This document shows, one piece after another, positions 1-8,549 of a DNA stretch of 64,000 bases. Every line of letters starts with the position of its first letter. The stretch's first letter is position 1. A model generated the notes under the pieces. That model was not told where the DNA came from and made no database searches. It worked only from the letters and a program-made list of their open reading frames with translations. The DNA lies in the NCBI GenBank assembly GCA_017390475.1, contig JAFPBO010000013.1, forward strand, positions 227,701 to 291,700, read 5' to 3'. This DNA comes from Loktanella sp. (GTDB taxonomy: Bacteria > Pseudomonadota > Alphaproteobacteria > Rhodobacterales > Rhodobacteraceae). The position numbers and the translations under genes are program-made.

Positions 1-1238
1 CCGTCGAACACCATGACCTGCCCATTTGCGCGCAGGATCACCTGACCATCGGCGCTGGCGATATCGACCGTGGTGCGTTCCATCTGCGCTGCCGCCATCT
101 GGCTGGCGAGCGTGCGTTTGTAGATCAGGTCGTAAAGTTTGCGCTGATCGGCATCCTTGATATCGGCCTGATCGGCCCCGATCATCATCTCTGTCGGGCG
201 GATACATTCATGCGCTTCCTGCGCGTTCTTGGCCTTGTTCTTATAGATACGCGGCTGGTCGGGCAGGTATTTCGCGCCGAATTTCGCCTTGATCGCATCG
301 CGCGCGCCGGTCACGGCCTCGGGCGCCATGTCGATGCCATCGGTCCGCATATAGGTGATCAGACCGGCCTCATAGAGCCTTTGCGCCACGCTCATCGTCT
401 GTTTCGCGCCCATGCCGAATTTGCGGCTCGCCTCTTGTTGCAGGGTCGAGGTCATGAAGGGCGGGCTGGGGTTGCGGGTGGCGGGTTTCGCCTCCACGCT
501 CGTGATCTTCAGATCGCGGCTGTTGATCGCCTGCACGGCCATTTCGGCCTGTGTCGCATTGGCCAGATCGAATTTATCGAGCTTTTTGCCCGCAAGCGTG
601 GTCAGCCGTGCCTCGAACATCTGGCCGCGGGGGGATTCAAGTTGGGCTTTGACGGTCCAGTATTCCTGATTGCGGAATGCCTCGATCTCCATCTCGCGTT
701 CGACGATCAGGCGCAGGCAGACAGATTGCACCCGGCCTGCGGATTTGGCACCGGGGAGTTTGCGCCACAGCACCGGCGACAGGTTGAAGCCGACCAGATA
801 ATCCAGCGCGCGGCGGGCCAGATAAGCCTCGACCAGCGGCGCATCGACCTGACGGGGTTTTTTCATCGCCTCGGTCACAGCGGTCTTGGTGATCGCGTTG
901 AACACCACGCGGCTGACCGGTGTGTCGGCGCGGATCGCCTTTTTGGCGGTCAGCGCCTCGGTCAGGTGCCATGAAATCGCCTCTCCCTCGCGGTCGGGGT
1001 CGGTGGCGAGGATCAATTCATTGTCGTTTTTCAGCGCGTCAACGATGGCCTTGATATGCTTTTTGCTATCGGTCGCGATTTCCCATTTCATGTCGAAATC
1101 GTCATCTGGCAGGACCGACCCATCCTTGGGCGGCAGATCACGGACATGGCCATAAGACGCCAGAACCGTATAGCCCCGGCCAAGATATTCGTTGATTTTC
1201 TTGGCTTTTGCGGGGGATTCGACGACGACAACGGGCAT
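1..1238 (-). CDS. topA: DNA topoisomerase I, N-terminal part (runs off left edge)
   Basis: Type IA topoisomerase, which relaxes negative supercoils by single-strand passage. The gene reads leftward from an ATG at 1238 and is cut by the window edge after about 412 codons, so the C-terminal zinc or basic domains are not visible. The N-terminus MPVVVVESPAKAKKINEYLG opens the Toprim domain. The metal-binding motif DPDREGEAISWHL lies near residues 78-90. The motif ITYMRTDGIDM places the catalytic tyrosine at about residue 296. dprA lies directly upstream on the same strand, with a dispersed repeat between them. Identification is firm; only completeness is unknown. Confidence 0.96.
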   Translation of the reverse strand, partial: MPVVVVESPAKAKKINEYLGRGYTVLASYGHVRDLPPKDGSVLPDDDFDMKWEIATDSKKHIKAIVDALKNDNELILATDPDREGEAISWHLTEALTAKKAIRADTPVSRVVFNAITKTAVTEAMKKPRQVDAPLVEAYLARRALDYLVGFNLSPVLWRKLPGAKSAGRVQSVCLRLIVEREMEIEAFRNQEYWTVKAQLESPRGQMFEARLTTLAGKKLDKFDLANATQAEMAVQAINSRDLKITSVEAKPATRNPSPPFMTSTLQQEASRKFGMGAKQTMSVAQRLYEAGLITYMRTDGIDMAPEAVTGARDAIKAKFGAKYLPDQPRIYKNKAKNAQEAHECIRPTEMMIGADQADIKDADQRKLYDLIYKRTLASQMAAAQMERTTVDIASADGQVILRANGQVMVFD

Positions 1239-1322
1239 GGGAATCCTTTTTCTGCACGGCTTGCGTTAAGTGGCGCAAGATGTGGTGACTGGGGCGCGAA
1301 TGTCAATGATGCGAAAAACCTG

Positions 1323-1357
1323 CATCTTCCGAGCCCAAGTATCCCCGCCGGAGGCAT
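1323..1357 (-). repeat. Dispersed intergenic repeat, type A
   Basis: A 35-base copy of a repeat found several times in this window. It differs at only three positions from the copy at 23163-23197. Read on the minus strand it has a GC-rich inverted-repeat arm (GCCTCCGGCGGGG), a TA-rich core and the tail CTCGGAAGATG. It lies between the stop of dprA and the start of topA, so it would be in the transcript between two co-directional genes. Its function is unknown. Confidence 0.8.
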
Positions 1358-1381
1358 AGACGTTATACCTGAATGCCCTCC

Positions 1382-2509
1382 CTAGACCGCCCGTGCCAGC
1401 AACCCGCCTGCCTGCCGGGTGATCTTGCCGTCGAGTTCCAGATCGATCAGCGCAGGGGCGACGTGCATTGCAGGCACGGCCAGATCGCGCAGCAACTGGT
1501 CTTCGGCGACCGGGGCAGAGCCGAGGCGGGATAGAATCAGCGCGTGCAACCCAGCGATATTGCGCAGCGCCGGGCGCGCGGGGGCGGCGACCGATGCTGT
1601 GGCGGGCGGAGCAGGGGGCGGGGTCAATGCCTCGATCACATCTTCGGCAGAGCGGACGAGCGTTGCCCCGTCGCGCAACAACATATTGCAGCCAGCAGCG
1701 CGGGCATCGAAAGGATGGCCCGGCACGGCAAAGACATCGCGCGCCTGATCCAATGCGTTGCGCGCGGTGATCAGGCTACCGGATTTCGCCGCCGCCTCGA
1801 CGACAACGACAGCCTGTGCCAGACCGGATATGATCCGGTTGCGCGCGGGAAAATGCCGCGCCTGCGGCTGCAGCCCCAGCGCCATTTCGGACAGGCGCAG
1901 CCCGTCTTTGGCGATATCATGGGCAAGGGCGGTGTTTTCGACCGGATAGATCACATCGACCCCACCGGCCTGCACGGCAATTGTGCCGCCTTTCAGCGCG
2001 CCCAGATGCGCCGCCGTGTCGATCCCGCGCGCCAGACCGGAGACCACAACATAGCCCTGATCGGTCAGGTCTGCCGCCAGTTTGCGCGCCATCCGGGTGC
2101 CCAAAGATGACGCATTGCGCGCGCCGACCAGCGCGATCATCGGGCGCGCCAGCAGTTCAATCCGGCCCAGACACCACACCAGCGGCGGCGCGTCGGCGAT
2201 ATCGCGTAGGGTCGCGGGATAAAGCGGATCATGATCCGTCAATAGCCGTGCGCCAGCGGCCTTGCTCGCCTGCAATTCGGCATGGATCACGGCCAGCGGG
2301 CAGATTTCATAATCCGTTACGCCAGCGGCGCGGGCCACATCTGGCAGGGCGATCAAGGCCTGTGCCGGGCTGCCATATTCTGCCAGCAACCGCCGATAAG
2401 TCGCAGGCCCGACGCGGCGGGAGCGCAATAGGCGAAGGCGGCTGACCACATCCTCTTCCGTGGTGGGGGGGAGTGGGGGGGTGGTGGAAGATCGTGTCGG
2501 TTGGGTCAT
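1382..2509 (-). CDS. dprA: DNA-processing protein DprA
   Basis: DprA (Smf) binds incoming single-stranded DNA during transformation and loads RecA. The 375-residue protein has a proline- and threonine-rich start, then a SAM-like helical region (about 20-65). The Rossmann-like DprA core follows, with ALVGARNASSLGTRMA near residues 126-141 and SGLARGIDTAAH near 160-172. The last 60 residues look like the DprA winged-helix domain. The length is normal for alphaproteobacterial homologues. It is immediately upstream of topA on the same strand, a common pairing. No other competence gene is in the window. Confidence 0.94.
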   Translation of the reverse strand: MTQPTRSSTTPPLPPTTEEDVVSRLRLLRSRRVGPATYRRLLAEYGSPAQALIALPDVARAAGVTDYEICPLAVIHAELQASKAAGARLLTDHDPLYPATLRDIADAPPLVWCLGRIELLARPMIALVGARNASSLGTRMARKLAADLTDQGYVVVSGLARGIDTAAHLGALKGGTIAVQAGGVDVIYPVENTALAHDIAKDGLRLSEMALGLQPQARHFPARNRIISGLAQAVVVVEAAAKSGSLITARNALDQARDVFAVPGHPFDARAAGCNMLLRDGATLVRSAEDVIEALTPPPAPPATASVAAPARPALRNIAGLHALILSRLGSAPVAEDQLLRDLAVPAMHVAPALIDLELDGKITRQAGGLLARAV

Positions 2510-2654
2510 CCCTTGCTCCGCCTATTGCTGAACAAGGACTACGACCGCAGCCTTAATAATGCGTGAATCGCGGCGGTGATTTTCGCAGCGAGACAGAAAA
2601 GATTTCAGTGGTTTGAATTTAAAGGGAATACTTTCCGATCAAACCCAGCCGCAG

Positions 2655-2675
2655 CAGATCGCGCCTGGCGATCTG
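2655..2675 (-). terminator. Stable hairpin downstream of tldD
   Basis: A perfect 8-base-pair stem (CAGATCGC / GCGATCTG) with a 5-base loop lies about 30 bases beyond the tldD stop, in the 194-base gap before dprA. It lacks a T tract, so it may be a Rho-dependent or mRNA-stabilising 3' structure rather than a classical intrinsic terminator. Nothing else gene-like is seen in the gap. Confidence 0.4.
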
Positions 2676-2703
2676 TCGCTGGGGTGTCGCGAATCGTCCC
2701 GTC

Positions 2704-4125
2704 TCAGGCCGCCGCGCCGCCCACCGTCAGCCCGCCGATCAGCAGGCTGGGCTGGCCCACGCCGACGGGCACCCATTGCCCCGCCTTGCCGCAATTGCCA
2801 ATGCCGGGATCAAGGGCCAGATCATTGCCGATCCCCCTGATCTGTTGCAATGCGGTCGCACCATCGCCAATGAGAGTCGCCCCTTTGACCGGCGCGCCGA
2901 TCACACCATTCTTGACCCGATACGCTTCTGTGCAGGAAAACACGAATTTGCCGTTGGTGATATCGACCTGCCCACCGCCGAAACCCACGGCGTAGATCCC
3001 ATCCTTCAGATCCGCGACAAGGCTTTCGGGGGTCGCATTACCTGCCAGCATATAGGTGTTGGTCATCCGTGGCATCGGTGTATGGGCGAAACTTTCGCGC
3101 CGTCCGTTGCCGGTGGGGGCGACGCCCATCAGGCGGGCATTCTGGCGGTCCTGCATATAGCCGACAAGCACGCCGTCTTCGATCAGGACGTTTTTGGCAC
3201 TTGGCGTGCCTTCGTCATCCACGGTGATCGAGCCGCGCCGGTCCGGGATCGTGCCATCGTCCAGCACCGTTACGCCCTTGGCTGCGATCTGCTGGCCCAT
3301 CAGCCCAGCGAAGGCGGATGATCCTTTTCGGTTAAAGTCACCTTCCAAGCCATGGCCAATCGCTTCGTGCAGCAGAATGCCCGGCCAACCGGGGCCGAGG
3401 ACGACATCCATGACACCAGCGGGGGCGGGTTCGGCATCCAGATTGACCAAGGCAATCCGCAACGCCTCCTGCACCACAGGTTCCCAATGGTCGCGGCTGA
3501 TCAATCCGATCAAGCCGGTGCGGCCGCCGCCGCCCATGCCGCCGCTTTCGCGTTTGCCGTTCTCTTCGACGATCACGCTGATATTGATGCGCGACATCGG
3601 GCGGGTATCGGTGACGATGGTGCCTTCGGGGCGCAGGATCACGACCTCTTGGTGCGAGGCACCGATGCTGGCAGAGACCTGCACCACCCGCGGGTCAAGC
3701 GCGCGGGCAAAGGCGTCAATCTCGCGCAGGACGTCGATCTTGGCGGGGAAACTGGCCTGCACCATCGGGTCTTCATCGCTGTAAAGCTTGCGGTTGGTGC
3801 CGATAGGTCCATCGGCCAGCGTGCCGCCGCCATCCCCCACCGCCAGTCGCGCGGTCGCGACAGCCCGGCGCAGGGCATGTTCGTCAATCGTCGTGGCATG
3901 GGCGTAACCGGCGGTCTCACCGCGCACGGCGCGTAGCCCGAACCCTTCGGAGGCGTCAAAGCTGGCGTTCTTGATCCGGCCATCATCCAGCGACAACATC
4001 TCTGATTTGCGCCGCTCGATGAACAATTCGCCGTCATCGGCACCTGCCGTAGCGTCACGCAGCAATTGTAGTGCGACAGCCTCGTCCAGATGGGTATCGA
4101 AGGGGCGAAATGGCGTGTCGGTCAT
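2704..4125 (-). CDS. tldD: Metalloprotease TldD
   Basis: TldD pairs with TldE/PmbA as a zinc metalloprotease that trims unfolded peptides and matures some RiPP or microcin substrates. The 473-residue product carries the family signature LHEAIGHGLEGD at about residues 252-263, whose HEAIGH is the HExxxH zinc motif, and the C-terminal glycine-rich TldD region (VGFGGGQVD, IGDGATALQQI). I chose the ATG at 4125 because AAAGGAA sits at good spacing before it; an in-frame ATG 18 codons upstream lacks such a site. tldE is not nearby. The gene is divergent from the cytochrome oxidase operon, a gene arrangement I associate with Rhodobacterales. Confidence 0.94.
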   Translation of the reverse strand: MTDTPFRPFDTHLDEAVALQLLRDATAGADDGELFIERRKSEMLSLDDGRIKNASFDASEGFGLRAVRGETAGYAHATTIDEHALRRAVATARLAVGDGGGTLADGPIGTNRKLYSDEDPMVQASFPAKIDVLREIDAFARALDPRVVQVSASIGASHQEVVILRPEGTIVTDTRPMSRINISVIVEENGKRESGGMGGGGRTGLIGLISRDHWEPVVQEALRIALVNLDAEPAPAGVMDVVLGPGWPGILLHEAIGHGLEGDFNRKGSSAFAGLMGQQIAAKGVTVLDDGTIPDRRGSITVDDEGTPSAKNVLIEDGVLVGYMQDRQNARLMGVAPTGNGRRESFAHTPMPRMTNTYMLAGNATPESLVADLKDGIYAVGFGGGQVDITNGKFVFSCTEAYRVKNGVIGAPVKGATLIGDGATALQQIRGIGNDLALDPGIGNCGKAGQWVPVGVGQPSLLIGGLTVGGAAA

Positions 4126-4149
4126 TGAAAATTCCTTTGGTCTTTGTTT

Positions 4150-4179
4150 TTTGCCGCAAAAAGCGTCTGTTTGCCGCAA
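4150..4179. promoter_or_regulatory. Direct repeat TTTGCCGCAA in the tldD/ctaC divergent region
   Basis: Two exact copies of TTTGCCGCAA begin at 4150 and 4170, exactly 20 bases apart, two turns of the helix. They lie in the 180-base space between the divergent tldD and ctaC starts. This layout suits a dimeric regulator bound to one DNA face. I do not recognise the factor; oxygen or redox control of aa3 oxidase would be a reasonable guess but is inference. Confidence 0.35.
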
Positions 4180-4305
4180 CAGCAGTTCTTGAGTTGTGCG
4201 TCAGGATATGGGACATGGGCGCAGCAAGACAATGGGATTCCGCCCGTAGCCCGAGCGGACAGACCGGGGCAGGTGCCGCAAGGTGCCAAGATGTTAGGGT
4301 AAGAT

Positions 4306-5133
4306 ATGCGACTGAACTCCTTTGCAACTTCTGTTTGGACCTCGCTGGGACTGATGCTGGCCGGGACGACTGCGATGGCGCAGCAAAATATTGGCCAGGA
4401 TCTGGAAGTCGTCGGCCAGCCGGTGAACGGTGCGATGGGGTTCCAGCCCTCGGCGACGGAATTGTCGCGGGATGTGGTCTGGTTGGACAATATGCTGCTG
4501 GTGATCATCACCGTGATCACGCTGTTTGTCACCGCCTTGCTGGCCTGGTGCATCATCCGCTACAATGCAAAGCGAAACCCGAACCCCGCGACCTTTACCC
4601 ATAATTCACCGCTGGAAATCACCTGGACCGTGGTGCCGATCGTCATTCTGGTCTTTATCGGGGCGTTTTCCTTGCCGGTTCTGTTCAAGCAGCAAGAAAT
4701 CCCCGAGGCTGATATCACAATCAAAGTGACCGGTTTCCAGTGGTACTGGGGCTATGAATATGTCGACGAAGGCGTCAGCTTTGACAGCTTTATGCTGACC
4801 CGCGATGAACTGGAACAGTTCGGCTATGAAGATCAGCACTATTTGTTGGCGACTGACACCGCTGTTGTTGTGCCGGTGGGCGCAACCGTGGTGATGCAGG
4901 TGACTGCCGCCGATGTGATCCATTCCTGGACGATCCCTGCCTTTGGCGTGAAACAGGATGCGATCCCCGGTCGTCTGGCCCAGCTGTGGTTTGCTGCAGA
5001 GCGTGAGGGTATCTATTTCGGCCAGTGTTCGGAGCTTTGCGGACAGGCACATGCCTATATGCCGATCACCGTGAAAGTGGTCAGCCAGGAAGTTTATGAC
5101 GCATGGCTGGCCGACGAACAGGGGCTGTCCTGA
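4306..5133 (+). CDS. ctaC: Cytochrome c oxidase subunit II (aa3 type)
   Basis: Subunit II receives electrons from cytochrome c through its binuclear CuA centre and passes them to subunit I. The 275-residue precursor begins with a signal peptide ending around AMA-QQ (residues 24-26). Two membrane spans follow: [21 protein letters not shown] and the stretch around [15 protein letters not shown]. The periplasmic cupredoxin domain carries [13 protein letters not shown] and [12 protein letters not shown], which together hold the CuA cysteine, histidine and methionine ligands; the aromatic QWYWGYEY patch is intact. It is the first gene of the cta operon. Subunit I (ctaD) is not in the window, as is usual in this group. 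Confidence 0.97.
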   Translation: MRLNSFATSVWTSLGLMLAGTTAMAQQNIGQDLEVVGQPVNGAMGFQPSATELSRDVVWLDNMLLVIITVITLFVTALLAWCIIRYNAKRNPNPATFTHNSPLEITWTVVPIVILVFIGAFSLPVLFKQQEIPEADITIKVTGFQWYWGYEYVDEGVSFDSFMLTRDELEQFGYEDQHYLLATDTAVVVPVGATVVMQVTAADVIHSWTIPAFGVKQDAIPGRLAQLWFAAEREGIYFGQCSELCGQAHAYMPITVKVVSQEVYDAWLADEQGLS

Positions 5134-5139
5134 TCGCGT

Positions 5140-5161
5140 AGGGTGGTTCCTGAGCCACCCT
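5140..5161 (+). other. Hairpin between ctaC and ctaB
   Basis: AGGGTGG pairs with CCACCCT (7 base pairs, loop of 8) just after the ctaC stop. There is no T tract, so full termination is unlikely. It could stabilise the ctaC message and raise the subunit relative to the downstream assembly factors; this is inference. Confidence 0.4.
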
Positions 5162-5213
5162 GCAAGGTCCACAAGAGTGTGACCGGATTGCCCTTTGCCA
5201 AGACAGGTTGCAG

Positions 5214-6152
5214 ATGACAGATATCAGTGCCAATGACCGCAGCTACGAGGCCGGGATGGGTGATTACTTCGCCCTTCTGAAGCCGCGCGTGATGTCGCTT
5301 GTGGTATTCACCGCGCTGGTCGGGCTTTTGGTCGCCCCTGTGCCGGTGCATCCTTTTGTCGGCTTTGTCGCGATCCTGTGCATTGCGGTGGGGGCTGGGG
5401 CCTCTGGTGCGCTGAACATGTGGTGGGATGCCGATATCGATGCGGTGATGAAACGTACAGCGGGCCGCCCGATCCCGTCAGGCCGGGTTGCCCCGGGCGA
5501 GGCGTTGGGTATCGGCCTGGCGCTGTCCGGCTTTTCAATCGTGTTGCTGGCGCTGGCGACGAATTTTCTGGCTGCCGGTCTGCTGATCTTTACGATTTTT
5601 TTCTATCTGGTCATCTATTCGATGTGGCTGAAGCGGGCGACGCCGCAGAATATCGTCATTGGCGGTGCGGCCGGGGCCTTTCCCCCGATGATCGGCTGGG
5701 CCGTTGCCACGGGCGGGGTCAGTATTGAATCGCTTTTGATGTTCGCGCTGATCTTTATGTGGACGCCGCCGCATTTCTGGGCGCTCGCGCTGTTCGTGAA
5801 ATCCGACTATGGGCGCGCCGGCGTGCCGATGCTGACTGAAACCCATGGTCGCGATGCGACCCGCAAACAGGTGCTGATCTATACATTGCTGCTGGTGCCG
5901 GTGGCGTTGGGCCTTGGACTGACCTCAATTGGTGGGCCATTCTACATGGCTGTGGCCGTGGCAATGAATGCCTGGTTCCTGAAAGGGGCGTTTGATATCT
6001 GGCGGCGCGACGATGCTGCCTGCGAAGCCGACAAACATCGGGTCGAAATCAACGTTTTCAAAGTATCGCTTTATTATCTGTTCGCGCATTTTGGTGCGCT
6101 TTTGGCCGAGGCCGCGTTGCGGCTGTACGGCATAGGAGGCTGGTCATGGTGA
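5214..6152 (+). CDS. ctaB: Protoheme IX farnesyltransferase (heme O synthase)
   Basis: CtaB converts heme B to heme O by adding a farnesyl group, the first step towards heme A for aa3 oxidase. It is a polytopic UbiA-family protein of 312 residues. The prenyl-diphosphate motif is [21 protein letters not shown], and the second conserved block is [13 protein letters not shown] place the start at the ATG at 5214 with AGG six bases before it; an in-frame TTG at 5208 would add two residues. Its end overlaps the next small gene by 7 bases, implying coupled translation. Confidence 0.95.
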   Translation: MTDISANDRSYEAGMGDYFALLKPRVMSLVVFTALVGLLVAPVPVHPFVGFVAILCIAVGAGASGALNMWWDADIDAVMKRTAGRPIPSGRVAPGEALGIGLALSGFSIVLLALATNFLAAGLLIFTIFFYLVIYSMWLKRATPQNIVIGGAAGAFPPMIGWAVATGGVSIESLLMFALIFMWTPPHFWALALFVKSDYGRAGVPMLTETHGRDATRKQVLIYTLLLVPVALGLGLTSIGGPFYMAVAVAMNAWFLKGAFDIWRRDDAACEADKHRVEINVFKVSLYYLFAHFGALLAEAALRLYGIGGWSW

Positions 6153-6352
6153 TCCGCGTAGAACATGAACTGCATGAACGCCGCCGTGGGCGGAACACCG
6201 GGGTTGGGTTGCTGCTGGTCGGCTTTATCGCTATCGTCTTTGGCTTGACCGTGGTCAAAGTCCTGCAACTGGATGATATTCGGGAATTTGAAACCTTTGA
6301 CCATGTTGTGCGCCCACAGCTGGTCCCCGAGCCGGAGGTGATGGAACAATGA
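6146..6352 (+). CDS. Small single-span protein of the cta operon (CoxF-like)
   Basis: A 68-residue protein with a charged, arginine-rich N-terminus ([10 protein letters not shown]), one membrane span ([20 protein letters not shown]) and an acidic, proline-containing tail. It overlaps ctaB by 7 bases and ctaG by 4 (ATGA), so it is an integral operon member. A small one-span ORF occupies this position in many Rhodobacterales cta operons. The topology suggests an oxidase assembly or accessory subunit; I cannot assign a biochemical role from sequence. Confidence 0.75.
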   Translation: MVIRVEHELHERRRGRNTGVGLLLVGFIAIVFGLTVVKVLQLDDIREFETFDHVVRPQLVPEPEVMEQ

Positions 6353-6963
6353 AACTCTTTCCCCGCTTGACCGGTAAAAACCGCACGGCAGCGCAGGCTG
6401 CTGGCGTTGTGGTGTTGATGGGGTCGCTGGCTTGGGCCTCTGTGCCGTTTTATGACTGGTTCTGCCGGGTCACCGGTTTTGGTGGCACAACCAGTGTTGC
6501 GCTTGGCGACAGTGATCTGATCCTTGATCAGACGATCAAGGTCCGGTTCGATGCGTCACTGGCGCGCGACATGCCCTGGACTTTCACCCCGGTCCAGCGT
6601 GAGGTCGAACTACGGATCGGCGAAACCGCTTTGGTGTTTTACGAGGCGCATAACCCGCTTGACGTACCCATTGCCGGGCAGGCGGCCTATAACGTCACGC
6701 CGTTCGAGGCAGGGGGCTTTTTTGACAAGATCGATTGTTTCTGTTTCACCCAGCAAGTTCTGGCACCGGGCGAGACGGTGTTGATGCCGGTCAGCTTTTT
6801 CGTGGACCCGGCCATTGTGAATGACCGCGAAGGCAAATTCGTGCATACGATCACACTCAGCTACACTTTCTATGAAATCGACGTGCCGTCTGATTATGTT
6901 CAGGCCGCTGGCGATGTCACTGCTTTGACACCGGCGACACAAACCGCCATAGACACGTATTAA
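6349..6963 (+). CDS. ctaG: Cytochrome c oxidase assembly protein CtaG/Cox11
   Basis: Cox11-family periplasmic copper chaperone that inserts CuB into subunit I. The 204-residue protein has one N-terminal membrane anchor (AAGVVVLMGSLAWASVPFYDW). The immunoglobulin-like domain carries the copper-binding motif CFCFTQQ near residue 129. The signature DWFCRVTGFGG following the anchor is also typical. The start overlaps the preceding small gene by ATGA. Length and motifs are complete. Confidence 0.95.
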   Translation: MKLFPRLTGKNRTAAQAAGVVVLMGSLAWASVPFYDWFCRVTGFGGTTSVALGDSDLILDQTIKVRFDASLARDMPWTFTPVQREVELRIGETALVFYEAHNPLDVPIAGQAAYNVTPFEAGGFFDKIDCFCFTQQVLAPGETVLMPVSFFVDPAIVNDREGKFVHTITLSYTFYEIDVPSDYVQAAGDVTALTPATQTAIDTY

Positions 6964-6988
6964 AGACAGCCGATAGGGAACGCACCAG

Positions 6989-7792
6989 ATGGCCCATACC
7001 AAAGACCACGATTACCATATTCTGCCACCCTCCGTCTGGCCTTTCATCGCCGGGCTTGGGGCTTTTGTCATGCTCTTTGGCGCTGTGCTGTGGATGCATG
7101 GATCGGGTCCCTGGATCTTCCTGATGGGGCTGATCGCCGTGCTTTACGTCATGTATGCGTGGTTTGCCGATATGGTCGCTGAAAGCCGCGCAGGCGATCA
7201 CACGCCGGTGGTGCGGATCGGCCTGCGTTACGGTTTCATCATGTTCATCATGTCCGAGGTGATGTTCTTTGCGGCATGGTTCTGGTCGTTCTTCAAACAC
7301 CAGATGTACCCGATGGAAACCTATTTTGGCACCGAATATGTCAAGCCAGAGATCTATGCGATCGACCCCTTTGGCCTGCCGCTGATCAATACGCTGCTTT
7401 TGCTGATTTCGGGCTGTGCGGCGACCTGGGCACACCATGCGCTGGTCCATGAGAACAACCGCAAAGACCTGAAAATGGGTCTGATTCTGGCGATTGTCTT
7501 TGGTGTGATCTTCACGGGCTTCCAAGCTTATGAATATTACATTCTGGTCACACAGGACGGATATACATTCGGTGGCGAGATTCATTACGCCAACTTCTTC
7601 ATGGCGACAGGTTTCCACGGCGCGCATGTGGTGATCGGTGCGATTTTCCTGCTGGTCTGTCTGCTCCGGGCTGAACGCGGCGATTTCACCCCGGAAAAGC
7701 ATGTCGGATTCGAAGCGGCGATCTGGTACTGGCACTTTGTTGATGTGGTCTGGTTGTTCCTGTTTGCTGCGATCTATATCTGGGGCGCGTAA
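6989..7792 (+). CDS. ctaE: Cytochrome c oxidase subunit III
   Basis: Subunit III of aa3 oxidase stabilises the catalytic core and holds structural lipids near the oxygen channel. The 267-residue protein has about seven membrane segments. Hallmarks are [12 protein letters not shown] at the N-terminus, [17 protein letters not shown], and the C-terminal [15 protein letters not shown] and [15 protein letters not shown]. It is the last gene of the operon and is followed 32 bases later by a strong terminator. Confidence 0.97.
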   Translation: MAHTKDHDYHILPPSVWPFIAGLGAFVMLFGAVLWMHGSGPWIFLMGLIAVLYVMYAWFADMVAESRAGDHTPVVRIGLRYGFIMFIMSEVMFFAAWFWSFFKHQMYPMETYFGTEYVKPEIYAIDPFGLPLINTLLLLISGCAATWAHHALVHENNRKDLKMGLILAIVFGVIFTGFQAYEYYILVTQDGYTFGGEIHYANFFMATGFHGAHVVIGAIFLLVCLLRAERGDFTPEKHVGFEAAIWYWHFVDVVWLFLFAAIYIWGA

Positions 7793-7823
7793 GCCGGGGT
7801 GAACCCCGACCTACCCAAACGAT

Positions 7824-7850
7824 AAACGCGCGGCATCCCCGCGCGTTTTT
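7824..7850 (+). terminator. Intrinsic terminator of the cta operon
   Basis: AAACGCGCGG pairs perfectly with CCGCGCGTTT around a 5-base loop, and the descending arm runs into TTTTT. It lies 32 bases after ctaE and 16 bases before surf1, so most oxidase transcripts should end here and surf1 should depend on read-through or its own promoter. Confidence 0.9.
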
Positions 7851-7865
7851 CCTTCAAGGCGGATC

Positions 7866-8546
7866 ATGCTGCGTAAAGTCCTTTTCCCATTGCTGTTGGG
7901 CCTTGCTGGTTGTGGGGTGCTGATCTGGCTTGGTCTGTGGCAAGTGGACCGGCTGGCGTGGAAAGAAGGCATTCTCGACAATATCAACGCAAGGATCGCC
8001 GCTGATCCGCAGCCGTTCCGCATAGATGTGACGGAAGAGGCTGACGAATATCGCCCTGTTACTCTGTCTGGCGCACCTACGGGGCCGGAATTGCATGTGC
8101 TGGTGTCCGGCACCTCTGCTGGCACCGGCTACCGCGTCATTTCACGGTTTGAGACGGATGATGGGCTGGCGATCCTGCTGGATCAGGGGCTACTGCCGCT
8201 GGAAGGCAAAGATGCCGCGCCGCTGCTGGCGCCGATGCAGGTGACTGGCACCTTGCTTTGGCCTGATGATCAGAACAGCAATACGCCGGACCCTGATCTG
8301 GGCCGCAACATCTGGTTCGCGCGCAATGTGGATACGATGGCGGCTGCGCTTGATACCTTGCCGCTGATGGTGGTGGTGTCCGAGGCGACGCCTGCCGATC
8401 CGCGCCTGACCGCCTTGCCGGTGACCACGGCCAATATTGCCAACGACCATCTGAATTATGCGATCACATGGTTCTTGCTGGCGATTGTCTGGGCCATTAT
8501 GACGCTGTTTCTGATCCGCCGCACCTTACGGACAAAGGATATCTGA
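7866..8546 (+). CDS. SURF1-family oxidase assembly protein
   Basis: SURF1 proteins (Shy1, CtaO/Surf1c) help place heme A in subunit I of cytochrome oxidase. The 226-residue product has the expected two membrane spans at its ends (FPLLLGLAGCGVLIWLGLWQVDRL and YAITWFLLAIVWAIMTLFLI) with a periplasmic domain between. Conserved features include LGLWQVDRLAWKE, LDQGLLP and the NDHLNYAITWF block. AAGGCGG precedes the ATG. It follows the terminator of the cta operon and abuts thrC directly (stop and start touch). Confidence 0.92.
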   Translation: MLRKVLFPLLLGLAGCGVLIWLGLWQVDRLAWKEGILDNINARIAADPQPFRIDVTEEADEYRPVTLSGAPTGPELHVLVSGTSAGTGYRVISRFETDDGLAILLDQGLLPLEGKDAAPLLAPMQVTGTLLWPDDQNSNTPDPDLGRNIWFARNVDTMAAALDTLPLMVVVSEATPADPRLTALPVTTANIANDHLNYAITWFLLAIVWAIMTLFLIRRTLRTKDI

Positions 8547-8549
8547 GTG

